From: Nitrospira lenta
Lineage (GTDB): Bacteria; Nitrospirota; Nitrospiria; Nitrospirales; Nitrospiraceae
Length of the DNA: 15,552 nt
Assembly: GCA_945906715.1 (NCBI GenBank)
Contig: CAMDRK010000021.1
Location: 1-15,552, forward strand
Direction: 5' to 3'
Below are positions 6,783 to 13,288 of the stretch, in pieces. How positions within the stretch are numbered: the stretch's first letter is position 1; every line of letters starts with the position of its first letter. Below the pieces are notes generated by a model. The model made no database searches. It was not told where the DNA came from and worked only from the letters and a program-made list of their open reading frames with translations. A program made the position numbers and the translations under genes.

Positions 6783-8555
6783 ATGGGCTCTCCCGGTGAT
6801 GAGCCGTCCATTATTGGGTCTTCGCTGATGAATAACGAACGTTCCAGTCGACCGCTCATAGGTGCGATCCTCGAAGACAAATTCGGCTTGACCGAAGCCA
6901 AATTGCTTGAAGCGATTAATCTTCAAGGAACCAAGGGAGGGCGCCTCGGTGAAGTCCTGATCCGACTCAGGGCGATCACCGAAGAGCAACTCCTCCAGGC
7001 GCTGGCCATTCAATTTGAACTTCCCTGGCTCCCGAATCTTGATGTGAGCCAGGTCGACCATGAATGGGTCAAGAAGGTTCCGATCCATTTCGCGCGCCGC
7101 TACCATGTGCTCCCTCTCAAGGTAGAAGATGGAGCGGTGCTTGTCGCGACGACTGATCCTATGGAATCGGCTGCATTGGACGACCTTCGCCTTTTACTGG
7201 GACTCCCGATTAAATCGGTGCTGACAAGCAGCTTGTCGCTCCTGGCCTGTTTGAACCGTGTCTATGACGAAGCCGCGAGTCCTGCAGGCGCCGAGCAAGT
7301 GATGGAGGACATTGCAGCCAGTGAGAGCCTGGACCAGATTGCTCATGAGTTGGATGAACCGCAAGATCTCCTCGATGCCACGGACGAAGCCCCCATCATT
7401 CGGTTAGTCAATTCCGTGCTCTTCCAGGCGGTCAGGCAACGAGCGAGCGATATTCATTTCGAATCGTTCGAACGGGGGCTGGTTGTGCGGTATCGCATCG
7501 ATGGAGTGCTCTACCCCGTCTTAACACCTCCGAAACATCTGCAGGCTAGTATTATCGCGCGACTGAAAATCATGGCGAGCTTGAACATCGCGGAGAAACG
7601 CTTGCCACAGGATGGTCGTTTCCGGATCAGGACGGCTGGTAAGGATGTCGACCTGCGTGTTTCGGTGCTGCCAACCTCCCATGGCGAACGGGTGGTCCTG
7701 CGTCTATTGGAGAAGGAAAACCGCCTGCTGAATCTGCAGGAGATGGGGTTTTCGCAAGATCGGTTGGGGATCATCCTGCAACTGATCCAGTTGTCGCACG
7801 GCATCATTCTCGTGACCGGGCCGACCGGGAGTGGGAAGACAACGACGCTCTATGCGGCCTTGACGCACATCAATGCGCCGGACAAGAACATCATTACCGT
7901 CGAGGATCCGGTGGAATACCAACTGCTCGGTGTGGGCCAGATGCAGGTGAATCCCAAGATCAACCTGACGTTTGCAGCGGGACTACGGTCCATTCTCAGG
8001 CAAGATCCCGATGTCATCATGATCGGCGAAATCCGCGATCGTGAAACCGCCGAAATTGCCATTCATGCGTCACTCACGGGGCATTTGGTCTTCTCCACAC
8101 TCCATACCAACGATGCCGCGAGCGCGGCCACCAGGTTGATCGACATGGGCATCGAACCGTTCCTGGTTGCCTCCTCAGTGGTAGGCGTTCTAGCGCAACG
8201 GTTGCTGCGCCAAGTCTGTTCGGATTGCAAGCAGCCCTATCACCCTGCAGATGAAGAACTGATCAGGCTCGGTATCGTCCCGCCGAGGGTGCGCCCCACA
8301 TTCTATCGGGGAGTCGGATGCCCGGCCTGTGCCCAAACAGGCTATCGCGGTCGAACCGGGATTTTCGAACTCCTCGTGCTGGACGATGAGATCCGCCGCC
8401 TCATCGGCAACAAGGCGGACTCGGCGTCGATTCGTCAAGCGGCGATGACGAAAGGGATGATCACGTTGAAAGATGAAGGCGCGGAGAAAGTGTTTCACGG
8501 GGTCACGACGACTGAGGAGCTAATGCGGATTACTCAACAGGAAGTCGAGATCTAA
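6783..8555 (+). CDS. gspE: Type II secretion system ATPase GspE
   Basis: GspE is the cytoplasmic hexameric ATPase that powers pseudopilus assembly; it docks on GspL and GspF. The 590-residue protein has a GspE/PilB N-terminal domain (about 25-160), then the AAA-like domain (about 200-590). Walker A is GPTGSGKTT at 346-354 (Lys352). The Asp box is VEDPVEY. Walker B is IMIGEIRD with Glu416, and the His box is STLHTND. The four zinc-binding cysteines of the CM domain are Cys479, Cys482, Cys513 and Cys516, spaced CxxC-30-CxxC. The start is uncertain: ATG 6783 and ATG 6828 (residue 16) both lack a strong Shine-Dalgarno sequence, and the conserved region begins only at residue 25. GspF follows after four bases. 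PilB is the alternative family, but the neighbours settle it as GspE. Confidence 0.95.
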   Translation: MGSPGDEPSIIGSSLMNNERSSRPLIGAILEDKFGLTEAKLLEAINLQGTKGGRLGEVLIRLRAITEEQLLQALAIQFELPWLPNLDVSQVDHEWVKKVPIHFARRYHVLPLKVEDGAVLVATTDPMESAALDDLRLLLGLPIKSVLTSSLSLLACLNRVYDEAASPAGAEQVMEDIAASESLDQIAHELDEPQDLLDATDEAPIIRLVNSVLFQAVRQRASDIHFESFERGLVVRYRIDGVLYPVLTPPKHLQASIIARLKIMASLNIAEKRLPQDGRFRIRTAGKDVDLRVSVLPTSHGERVVLRLLEKENRLLNLQEMGFSQDRLGIILQLIQLSHGIILVTGPTGSGKTTTLYAALTHINAPDKNIITVEDPVEYQLLGVGQMQVNPKINLTFAAGLRSILRQDPDVIMIGEIRDRETAEIAIHASLTGHLVFSTLHTNDAASAATRLIDMGIEPFLVASSVVGVLAQRLLRQVCSDCKQPYHPADEELIRLGIVPPRVRPTFYRGVGCPACAQTGYRGRTGIFELLVLDDEIRRLIGNKADSASIRQAAMTKGMITLKDEGAEKVFHGVTTTEELMRITQQEVEI

Positions 8556-8559
8556 TAGG

Positions 8560-9798
8560 ATGCCGGTCTATCACTATAAAGGTTATCGGAACGACGGCGG
8601 AGCTGCGACCGGCATCATCGATGCCGAGAGCCCGAAGGTTGCGCGCGTGAAACTGCGAAAGGTTGGCGTGTTCCCCACCGATATGGTGGAACAGAGCTCT
8701 GGTTCGGCTGGTTCCAAAGCTGGTTCAGCTGGAAAATCCTCGGCCGGAATCGGCCGCTCCCCTGCCCTCAGCACAGCCGACGTGGCGATGATGACCCGGC
8801 AATTGGCAACATTGCTGGTCGCAGGACTGCCCTTGGTCGAAGCGCTCGGAGTGATGGTCGATCAAACCGAGAAAAAAACCGTGAAGAGCCTCATGGCCGA
8901 TATTCGCGAAGAAATCCGCGGAGGCGCGTCTTATAGCGCGGTGCTGGATCGCTATCCGCGCGAGTTCTCTCAGATCTATGTACACATGGTACGGGCCGGT
9001 GAAGCCAGCGGAGCGTTGGACCAGATCTTATTCCGTCTTGCGGAGTTTCTGGAAAAGCAGTTGGCGCTCAAACATAAAGTGACGAATGCCGTTCTCTATC
9101 CGGCCCTGATGTTAATCGTCGGCGCCTCGGTGCTTTTTTTCCTCATGGCCTTTGTCGTGCCAAAAATTACCGCCGTCTTTACAAGTCTAAAGCAGGCCCT
9201 CCCCTGGCCTACCGTCGTGCTGATGAGCATCAGTCATTTCCTTGCAGACTATTGGGCGGTGATTCTTGGTGTGGTGGGTTTGACAGTGTGGGCGATCCGT
9301 CGGGCGATGAAGACGGAAGCGGGACTGACCAAGGCCGACCGATGGCTGCTGAAGATTCCACTTATCGGCGAGGTTGCCCGTATGGTCGCCATCTCTCGGC
9401 TCACCAGCACATTGGCCACCATGCTGGCCAGCGGCGTGCAGCTGTTAGATGCCATGGACGTCGCGAAGCGCGTCATGAATAATCGCGTGCTGGAACATGC
9501 GGTCGAGGGGGCCAGACAGAATATACGCGAAGGGGAAACGATTGCCGAACCGCTGAAGCGCAGTGGTGAGTTTCCCGCGCTGGTAACCCACATGATTGCA
9601 GTCGGTGAACGCAGCGGTGAAATGGAAGAGATGCTCCGTCGAATCGGACAAATTTATGATGGAGAAGTGGATCGGGTCATCACACGGTTCACATCGTTGC
9701 TGGAACCGATCATGATCTTGGTTATGGGTGTCCTGGTGTTCTTTATTGTGGTAGCCATCTTGCTGCCGATTTTTGAAATGGGACAAATGGTTCGCTAA
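8560..9798 (+). CDS. gspF: Type II secretion system inner-membrane platform protein GspF
   Basis: GspF is the polytopic core of the inner-membrane platform, thought to be turned or moved by GspE as pseudopilin subunits are added. The 412-residue protein begins MPVYHYKGYRNDGG, the usual GspF opening. It has two T2SSF domains (about 75-200 and 275-405), each with the AGLPLVEAL or SGVQLLDAM type motif and the RAGEASGAL or GERSGEMEEM glycine motif. Membrane helices are visible at about 178-200, 225-246 and 384-405. Residues 47-64 are a Gly/Ser/Ala-rich linker from a small imperfect GGTTC-type repeat. The start lies four bases after the gspE stop with AGGAAG about 15 bases upstream, so translation is probably coupled. 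Confidence 0.95.
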   Translation: MPVYHYKGYRNDGGAATGIIDAESPKVARVKLRKVGVFPTDMVEQSSGSAGSKAGSAGKSSAGIGRSPALSTADVAMMTRQLATLLVAGLPLVEALGVMVDQTEKKTVKSLMADIREEIRGGASYSAVLDRYPREFSQIYVHMVRAGEASGALDQILFRLAEFLEKQLALKHKVTNAVLYPALMLIVGASVLFFLMAFVVPKITAVFTSLKQALPWPTVVLMSISHFLADYWAVILGVVGLTVWAIRRAMKTEAGLTKADRWLLKIPLIGEVARMVAISRLTSTLATMLASGVQLLDAMDVAKRVMNNRVLEHAVEGARQNIREGETIAEPLKRSGEFPALVTHMIAVGERSGEMEEMLRRIGQIYDGEVDRVITRFTSLLEPIMILVMGVLVFFIVVAILLPIFEMGQMVR

Positions 9799-9832
9799 CA
9801 GGAGGCTGAAAAAGTCCGCCAGCGTAAGGGGA

Positions 9833-9909
9833 AGGTTAAGGCTTAGGTTGAGGCTGAGATGATGAAAGTCAGGTCTTCGCTCAACCTTAACCTCGACCTC
9901 AGCCTACTT
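9833..9909. repeat. Inverted pair of 6-nt repeat arrays (between gspF and gspG)
   Basis: The left arm (9833-9858) reads AGGTTA, AGGCTT, AGGTTG, AGGCTG in 6-nt phase. The right arm (9880-9909) reads CTCAAC, CTTAAC, CTCGAC, CTCAGC, CTACTT, roughly its reverse complement. A 21-base spacer separates them. It fills most of the 138-bp gap between gspF (stop 9798) and the gspG start at 9937. A frame is open through it but the translation is low-complexity Leu-Asn/Asp, so it is not taken as coding. Confidence 0.85.
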
Positions 9910-9924
9910 CAGAATGAGTCTAAC

Positions 9925-9932
9925 GGGAGGTG
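9925..9932 (+). promoter_or_regulatory. Ribosome binding site that decides the gspG start
   Basis: GGGAGGTG, the best Shine-Dalgarno sequence in this stretch, places its GGAGG six bases before ATG 9937. It is the reason for choosing this start over the earlier in-frame ATG codons at 9859 and 9862, and it implies a very long prepilin leader. Confidence 0.7.
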
Positions 9933-9936
9933 TTCG

Positions 9937-10566
9937 ATGACTGGAAGAGAGCAAGTTGAGAGGTTGAAGCTGCTGTTGAAGCTGCTATGGGCAAAGCCAT
10001 ATGGATATGCACATTTCTACCCCTTACCCCTTACCCCTCACCCCTCACGTAGCACCCCTTACCCCTCACCTAGCACCCCAGACGCCTCACGCCATATTCT
10101 TCGGCGTGAAGTTGGTTTCACGTTCATCGAGATCATGGTCGTGGTGGCCATTCTCGCGATTCTTGCTGCCTTGGTTGTTCCTCGCATCATGGGGCGGACC
10201 GATGACGCCAAGCGCACAGCGGCCAAGGTCCAGATCCGCAACATCGAAGGGGCCTTGCAACTCTATAAGCTCGACAACGGTGTTTTCCCCTCAACTGAAC
10301 AGGGGTTGAAGGCCTTGGTGGAAAAACCCTCAGTTGGCGTCATCCCAAAGAAATGGAAGATCGGCGGTTATCTTCCAAAGCTTCCGGAAGATCCCTGGGC
10401 AAACCCCTACAAGTATCTGAGTCCCGGTCAGAGTTCCGCTCTGAGTCCCGGTCAGAGTACTAGTCAGAGAGGTGAGTACGATATTATCTCCCTCGGAACG
10501 GATGGCGAAGTCGGTGGCGAAGGCGTCAATGCCGATATCACCAATTGGAACCTGGACAAGGACTAG
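9937..10566 (+). CDS. gspG: Major pseudopilin GspG with an abnormally long, repeat-derived leader
   Basis: GspG is the main subunit of the T2SS pseudopilus, processed by a prepilin peptidase and assembled in the inner membrane. The cleavage site REVG|FTFIEI is clear: Gly60 precedes Phe61, and Glu65 is the conserved Glu5 of the mature protein, followed by a hydrophobic helix (61-82). Family hallmarks follow: LYKLDNGVFPSTEQGL, LPEDPWANPY and GEYDIISLGTDGEVGGEG (calcium-binding loop region). The leader is 60 residues, against the usual 6-15; most of residues 29-52 comes from a 7-nt repeat array. The stretch that normally reads roughly YLSPGQxGEYDI is expanded by a 24-bp duplication. No in-frame ATG, GTG or TTG gives a short leader; an ATT at 10102, seven codons, would need a non-standard start. 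Mature length is about 149 residues. Confidence 0.93.
   Translation: MTGREQVERLKLLLKLLWAKPYGYAHFYPLPLTPHPSRSTPYPSPSTPDASRHILRREVGFTFIEIMVVVAILAILAALVVPRIMGRTDDAKRTAAKVQIRNIEGALQLYKLDNGVFPSTEQGLKALVEKPSVGVIPKKWKIGGYLPKLPEDPWANPYKYLSPGQSSALSPGQSTSQRGEYDIISLGTDGEVGGEGVNADITNWNLDKD
10021..10090 (+). repeat. Ten-unit heptamer array inside the gspG leader
   Basis: Ten consecutive 7-nt units in exact phase: CCCTTAC twice, CCCTCAC twice, then GTAGCAC, CCCTTAC, CCCTCAC, CTAGCAC, CCCAGAC and GCCTCAC. Because 7 is not a multiple of 3, the protein repeat has a period of seven residues (Pro/Leu/Ser/Thr-rich). The array ends 23 bases before the codon of the cleavage-site glycine. Confidence 0.92.
10417..10458 (+). 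repeat. 24-bp-period tandem duplication within gspG
   Basis: The 18-mer CTGAGTCCCGGTCAGAGT occurs at 10417-10434 and again, identical, at 10441-10458. The period of 24 bp keeps the frame and doubles LSPGQS. A degenerate third fragment (AGTCAGAGA) follows. It lies just before GEYDI in the conserved C-terminal part of GspG. Confidence 0.92.
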
Positions 10567-10570
10567 AAGG

Positions 10571-11212
10571 ATGGGGCAAGGGGTAACGGAGGTACGGGGT
10601 AAAGGGGTATGGACATGGAAGACACCGTGTGTTTCTCTCCACCCCTCACGCCTCACCCCTCACTCCTTACGGGCCTCGAATGGATTTACCATTCTGGAAA
10701 TCCTCATTGTCTTGTTCCTGCTCGTCGGTTTGCTGGGTATTATTCTTCCTCGAATTTCACTGGATGAAAATCTGAGCTCTGTCGGCCGGCGGATGGTCGG
10801 GACTGTGCGATCCCTCCAGAGCCTGGCCATGTCCAGCCAGAAGACGGTGCGTCTGTACGTTGATATGGATCGAGGGCTGTACTGGCCCATGATTCTCGAT
10901 GGGAATCAAGAAAAGATACCGACCGACCCCACCTGGGCCACACCGTTGAACTTCCCAGCCACAATTCGCGTTTCAGACGTTCTGCTGAGTCAGGGAAAAA
11001 AAGAGTCCGGTCGGGTCGATCTATCCTTTTACCCTACGGGAAGGATTGATCCGATGACGATGCATATGATGGATACAAAAAACAACATTCTGGCCATTGC
11101 CATCGAGCCGGTAACAGGAGCGATCCGCATGAGCGACGAGCGGATTGAGCCTCCCAAGCCACTGGTCATTCCCGAACGTGTGAAACCGTTGCTCAAGACG
11201 GCAGGTCAGTAA
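10571..11212 (+). CDS. gspH: Minor pseudopilin GspH with repeat-derived leader
   Basis: GspH is a minor pseudopilin that joins the pseudopilus tip or stalk after processing. The cleavage site SNG|FTILEI is clear, with Gly38 before Phe39 and Glu43 as mature Glu5; the hydrophobic helix follows (FTILEILIVLFLLVGLLGII). The globular part (about 60-190) carries the N-terminal helix and beta-rich region expected of GspH, and the C-terminus is Pro/Lys-rich. ATG 10571 lies four bases after the gspG stop, with AAGGA about eight bases upstream. No later in-frame ATG, GTG or TTG precedes the cleavage site, so the leader is 38 residues and is almost wholly encoded by an inverted heptamer-type repeat. Identity as GspH rests on position between G and I and on the prepilin motif, since minor pseudopilins diverge quickly. 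Confidence 0.85.
   Translation: MGQGVTEVRGKGVWTWKTPCVSLHPSRLTPHSLRASNGFTILEILIVLFLLVGLLGIILPRISLDENLSSVGRRMVGTVRSLQSLAMSSQKTVRLYVDMDRGLYWPMILDGNQEKIPTDPTWATPLNFPATIRVSDVLLSQGKKESGRVDLSFYPTGRIDPMTMHMMDTKNNILAIAIEPVTGAIRMSDERIEPPKPLVIPERVKPLLKTAGQ
10573..10670. repeat. Inverted heptamer-type repeat forming the gspH leader
   Basis: The left arm (10573-10610) is G-rich with GGGGTAA-like units spaced 7-9 nt apart. The right arm (10641-10670) has four 7-nt units in phase: CCCTCAC, GCCTCAC, CCCTCAC, TCCTTAC. They are roughly reverse complements, separated by about 30 bases. The units match those of the gspG leader array, so both belong to one family. Confidence 0.8.
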
Positions 11213-11220
11213 TCACATCG

Positions 11221-11664
11221 ATGTGTATGAAGCTGTGCCATCGCAGGCGGTTCTCAGTGGGCAGTGAACGGGGCTTCACATTGCTGGAAGTCTTGATTGC
11301 GCTCGGCATTCTCGCGCTCGCGCTGCCGATCTTATTGGGCCTTCGCAATTGGGACCTCGATCTCCATGCCAGAGCCAAGGAACTTATGACTGCCACGATC
11401 CTTGCGCAGGAAAAATTGATAGAGACGGAGCTGGGAGCGCTGTTACCCGTCGGAGAAACGGGCGGAGAATTCCTTGCAACCCCACTCGGATCACTGCCGA
11501 CTGCCGACATTACAAATCGCCCGGCGAATTATCGCTGGAAGAGGATTGTCTCCCCTACGCAATTGCCGGCCGTGCGGGAAATCAAGATTCAGGTTCTCTG
11601 GCCCCGAGGAAAAACGGATGAAATGGTTGAGGTCAGTACCTATGTCGTTTCGACAACCCCCTGA
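11221..11664 (+). CDS. gspI: Minor pseudopilin GspI
   Basis: GspI is a minor pseudopilin that forms the tip complex with GspJ and GspK. The 147-residue protein has an 18-residue leader with basic residues (KLCHRRRF) and the site SERG|FTLLEVLIALGILALALP, with Glu23 as mature Glu5. MTATILAQEKLIETELG after the helix is typical of GspI. ATG 11221 is eight bases after the gspH stop with only a distant GCAGG upstream; ATG 11227 is an alternative. Its leader, unlike those of GspG and GspH, has no repeat. It overlaps gspJ by 23 bp. Confidence 0.9.
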   Translation: MCMKLCHRRRFSVGSERGFTLLEVLIALGILALALPILLGLRNWDLDLHARAKELMTATILAQEKLIETELGALLPVGETGGEFLATPLGSLPTADITNRPANYRWKRIVSPTQLPAVREIKIQVLWPRGKTDEMVEVSTYVVSTTP

Positions 11665-12250
11665 GAACGGCTTTACCCTGGTCGAAGTTCTACTGGCGGT
11701 GTCGCTGGTTGCCATGATGGCCGCCTTGGTCTTTGGATCTCTCTATGTGACGATGAGCGCGATCGAGACGGCTAGGGCAAGCTCGGCCACTGAACAGATC
11801 GTTCGCAGCACCTTACGCGTCATGGCCGATGAGCTGTCAGTCAGCGAGGGCCGCACAGCCAATCCTTGGATGGGAATCAATGGCCTGTTCGAAGGCCGGC
11901 CTGCCGATTCGGTAGCCTTTCTCACCATGGGACAGTTTCGAGGGGCGGAGTCTGCCAAAGACACCGAGTTGGTTCGGGTCGTCTATACCAGAGAAGGCGA
12001 TCGGCTCCTTCGATTCGTACGCAGGAATCTCTACGGTCTGACAGATGAATCAGTCGAGTTAGTCGAGCTGGCCACTAAGGTGAAAGGATTCAACGTTCGC
12101 TATTACGATGGCAAGAGCAAGCTCTGGCTCGATGAATGGGCTAACCGTGGGACTGAGTCTCCCAAAGCGCTCTTGCTTGAACTGACGCTGCTCCAAGAGA
12201 AGGCGGAGCTCCAGACCGTCCGCCAGTGGGTATCGGTAGGGGCCTCATGA
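11642..12250 (+). CDS. gspJ: Minor pseudopilin GspJ
   Basis: GspJ is a minor pseudopilin of the tip complex. The chosen start, ATG 11642, gives a compact leader MSFRQPPENG|FTLVEVLLAV, with Glu15 as mature Glu5, and has GAGG nine bases upstream; the frame is open further upstream, and ATG 11618 is an alternative with an 18-residue leader. The protein is 202 residues. The segment SATEQIVRSTLRVMADELS after the membrane helix and the late LVELATKVKGFNVRYYDG region are typical of GspJ. It overlaps gspI by 23 bp and shares an ATGA with gspN, so translation is probably coupled. Confidence 0.9.
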   Translation: MSFRQPPENGFTLVEVLLAVSLVAMMAALVFGSLYVTMSAIETARASSATEQIVRSTLRVMADELSVSEGRTANPWMGINGLFEGRPADSVAFLTMGQFRGAESAKDTELVRVVYTREGDRLLRFVRRNLYGLTDESVELVELATKVKGFNVRYYDGKSKLWLDEWANRGTESPKALLLELTLLQEKAELQTVRQWVSVGAS

Positions 12251-13149
12251 TGCCCTGGCCCATTGCCTTGCCTGAGACCCTGAAGCTGAAAGGCCCCCTC
12301 GGATGGGGACTGGCGTCGCTGGCCTGCTTTATCGTATTTCTATTTCTGACTTTTCCCTATGGCCCGCTCCAGAACCGCCTCTTGACCGAAGCCAATCGCG
12401 CGAGTGGGTGGGAAGTTCGCGCCGCTGATTGGTCTGTGAGCCTTCCAGCCGCCATTGAGTGGCGGGATCTCGTTCTTGCGGGACCGACGATCGGGACGAT
12501 TCCAGTTGAAGCCGCGCGGGCAACAGTTGGAGTCTTTCAGGCATTGTTAGGGAGACTGGTAATAGACTACACTGTTCAACTGCCTGGGGCGGCGCAAGCG
12601 GGGGCTGGGCGAGCCACGGGATCTCTGAATGCGGCCTCATGGTCCCTGCTTGGTTCGGTTGCAGTCGACGGCCATCTCCAGCAGATGGATCTTGCGGCAA
12701 TTTTGAAGCCCTACGTGAGCCGAGGAACTGTCCAGGGAGATTTCAAGCATCGATGGGACAGCGCGCAAGACGCCTCTGCTGCCCTCAAAGGGGAAGGGAC
12801 CGTGAAACTTGAAGTCAAGGATCTCGTCGTTAATCAGATTGCTGCCGGCGTGGCTTCGATCCCCTCACTTTCGTTCGATCGGATCCAAGCTTCGCTCGCT
12901 TGCCGCGGTGGCACATGCGACGTAACGGAATTGAAGGGTGACGGTGTAGATGGATCGTTTACGGCTCAAGGGCGCGTGACGTTGCAACAACCGGTGCAGC
13001 AAAGCCTTTTGGATCTCACAGTCACCGTGATCCCCGGCGCCGGATTTGCCCAAAAAGCGGCGAGCCTCTCATTGCCGCCTTTTCAGCCTGGCACCCCCTT
13101 GACCTTCAAACTAGTGGGGCCAATTATGACCGCGAGAGTGGCGTTCTAA
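12247..13149 (+). CDS. gspN: Type II secretion system protein GspN
   Basis: This is a 300-residue protein with one N-terminal membrane helix (about 18-37) followed by a periplasmic region rich in beta-type segments (WEVRAADWSVSLPAAIEWRDLVL; VQGDFKHRW; GTVKLEVKDLVV). The pattern matches the GspN type found in Leptospira, delta-proteobacteria and Nitrospira-like T2SS clusters rather than the short gamma-proteobacterial GspN. GspN is an accessory inner-membrane component whose exact role is unclear. The start is taken at the ATGA overlap with gspJ (12247); ATG 12250 directly follows. Position between gspJ and gspL supports the call; sequence recognition alone is moderate. Confidence 0.78.
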   Translation: MMPWPIALPETLKLKGPLGWGLASLACFIVFLFLTFPYGPLQNRLLTEANRASGWEVRAADWSVSLPAAIEWRDLVLAGPTIGTIPVEAARATVGVFQALLGRLVIDYTVQLPGAAQAGAGRATGSLNAASWSLLGSVAVDGHLQQMDLAAILKPYVSRGTVQGDFKHRWDSAQDASAALKGEGTVKLEVKDLVVNQIAAGVASIPSLSFDRIQASLACRGGTCDVTELKGDGVDGSFTAQGRVTLQQPVQQSLLDLTVTVIPGAGFAQKAASLSLPPFQPGTPLTFKLVGPIMTARVAF

Positions 13150-13275
13150 TTGGTCTATTTTGTTAGAAGGTCTGTCTGGTCTATTTAGTCTATTCGGTCT
13201 ATCTGGTTAGGAGAGTCGGGTAACCAGAGAGACAAGACAGACCGAATAGACGAGACAGACCAGAGAGACCAGGAG
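13150..13275. repeat. Imperfect palindrome of 9-nt units (copy 2, between gspN and gspL)
   Basis: The right arm (13222-13275) is six 9-nt units in phase, starting AACCAGAGA, GACAAGACA, GACCGAATA. The left arm (13150-13208) is the reverse complement of about six units, with innermost TATCTGGTT then TATTCGGTC; one outer unit is a base short. A 13-base spacer separates the arms. As in copy 1, the first right-arm unit pairs with the innermost left unit, the second has no partner, and the third pairs perfectly with the second left unit. The element fills nearly all of the 139-bp gap, and GGAAG just after it serves as the gspL Shine-Dalgarno sequence. Confidence 0.92.
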
Positions 13276-13288
13276 TCGGAAGCTGTCG

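Noticed and set aside
9859..9936. Upstream start of gspG at ATG 9859 or 9862.
   Set aside because: The extra 26 residues would be a low-complexity translation of the 6-nt repeat, and there is no good Shine-Dalgarno sequence; ATG 9937 has GGGAGGTG at correct spacing.
11474..11641. Long upstream extension of gspJ.
   Set aside because: It would overlap gspI by nearly 200 bases and has no conserved content; ATG 11642 with GAGG upstream gives a normal prepilin leader.
13150..13275. Insertion sequence remnant with terminal inverted repeats.
   Set aside because: The arms are internally periodic and separated by only 13 bases; there is no transposase fragment or clear target-site duplication.
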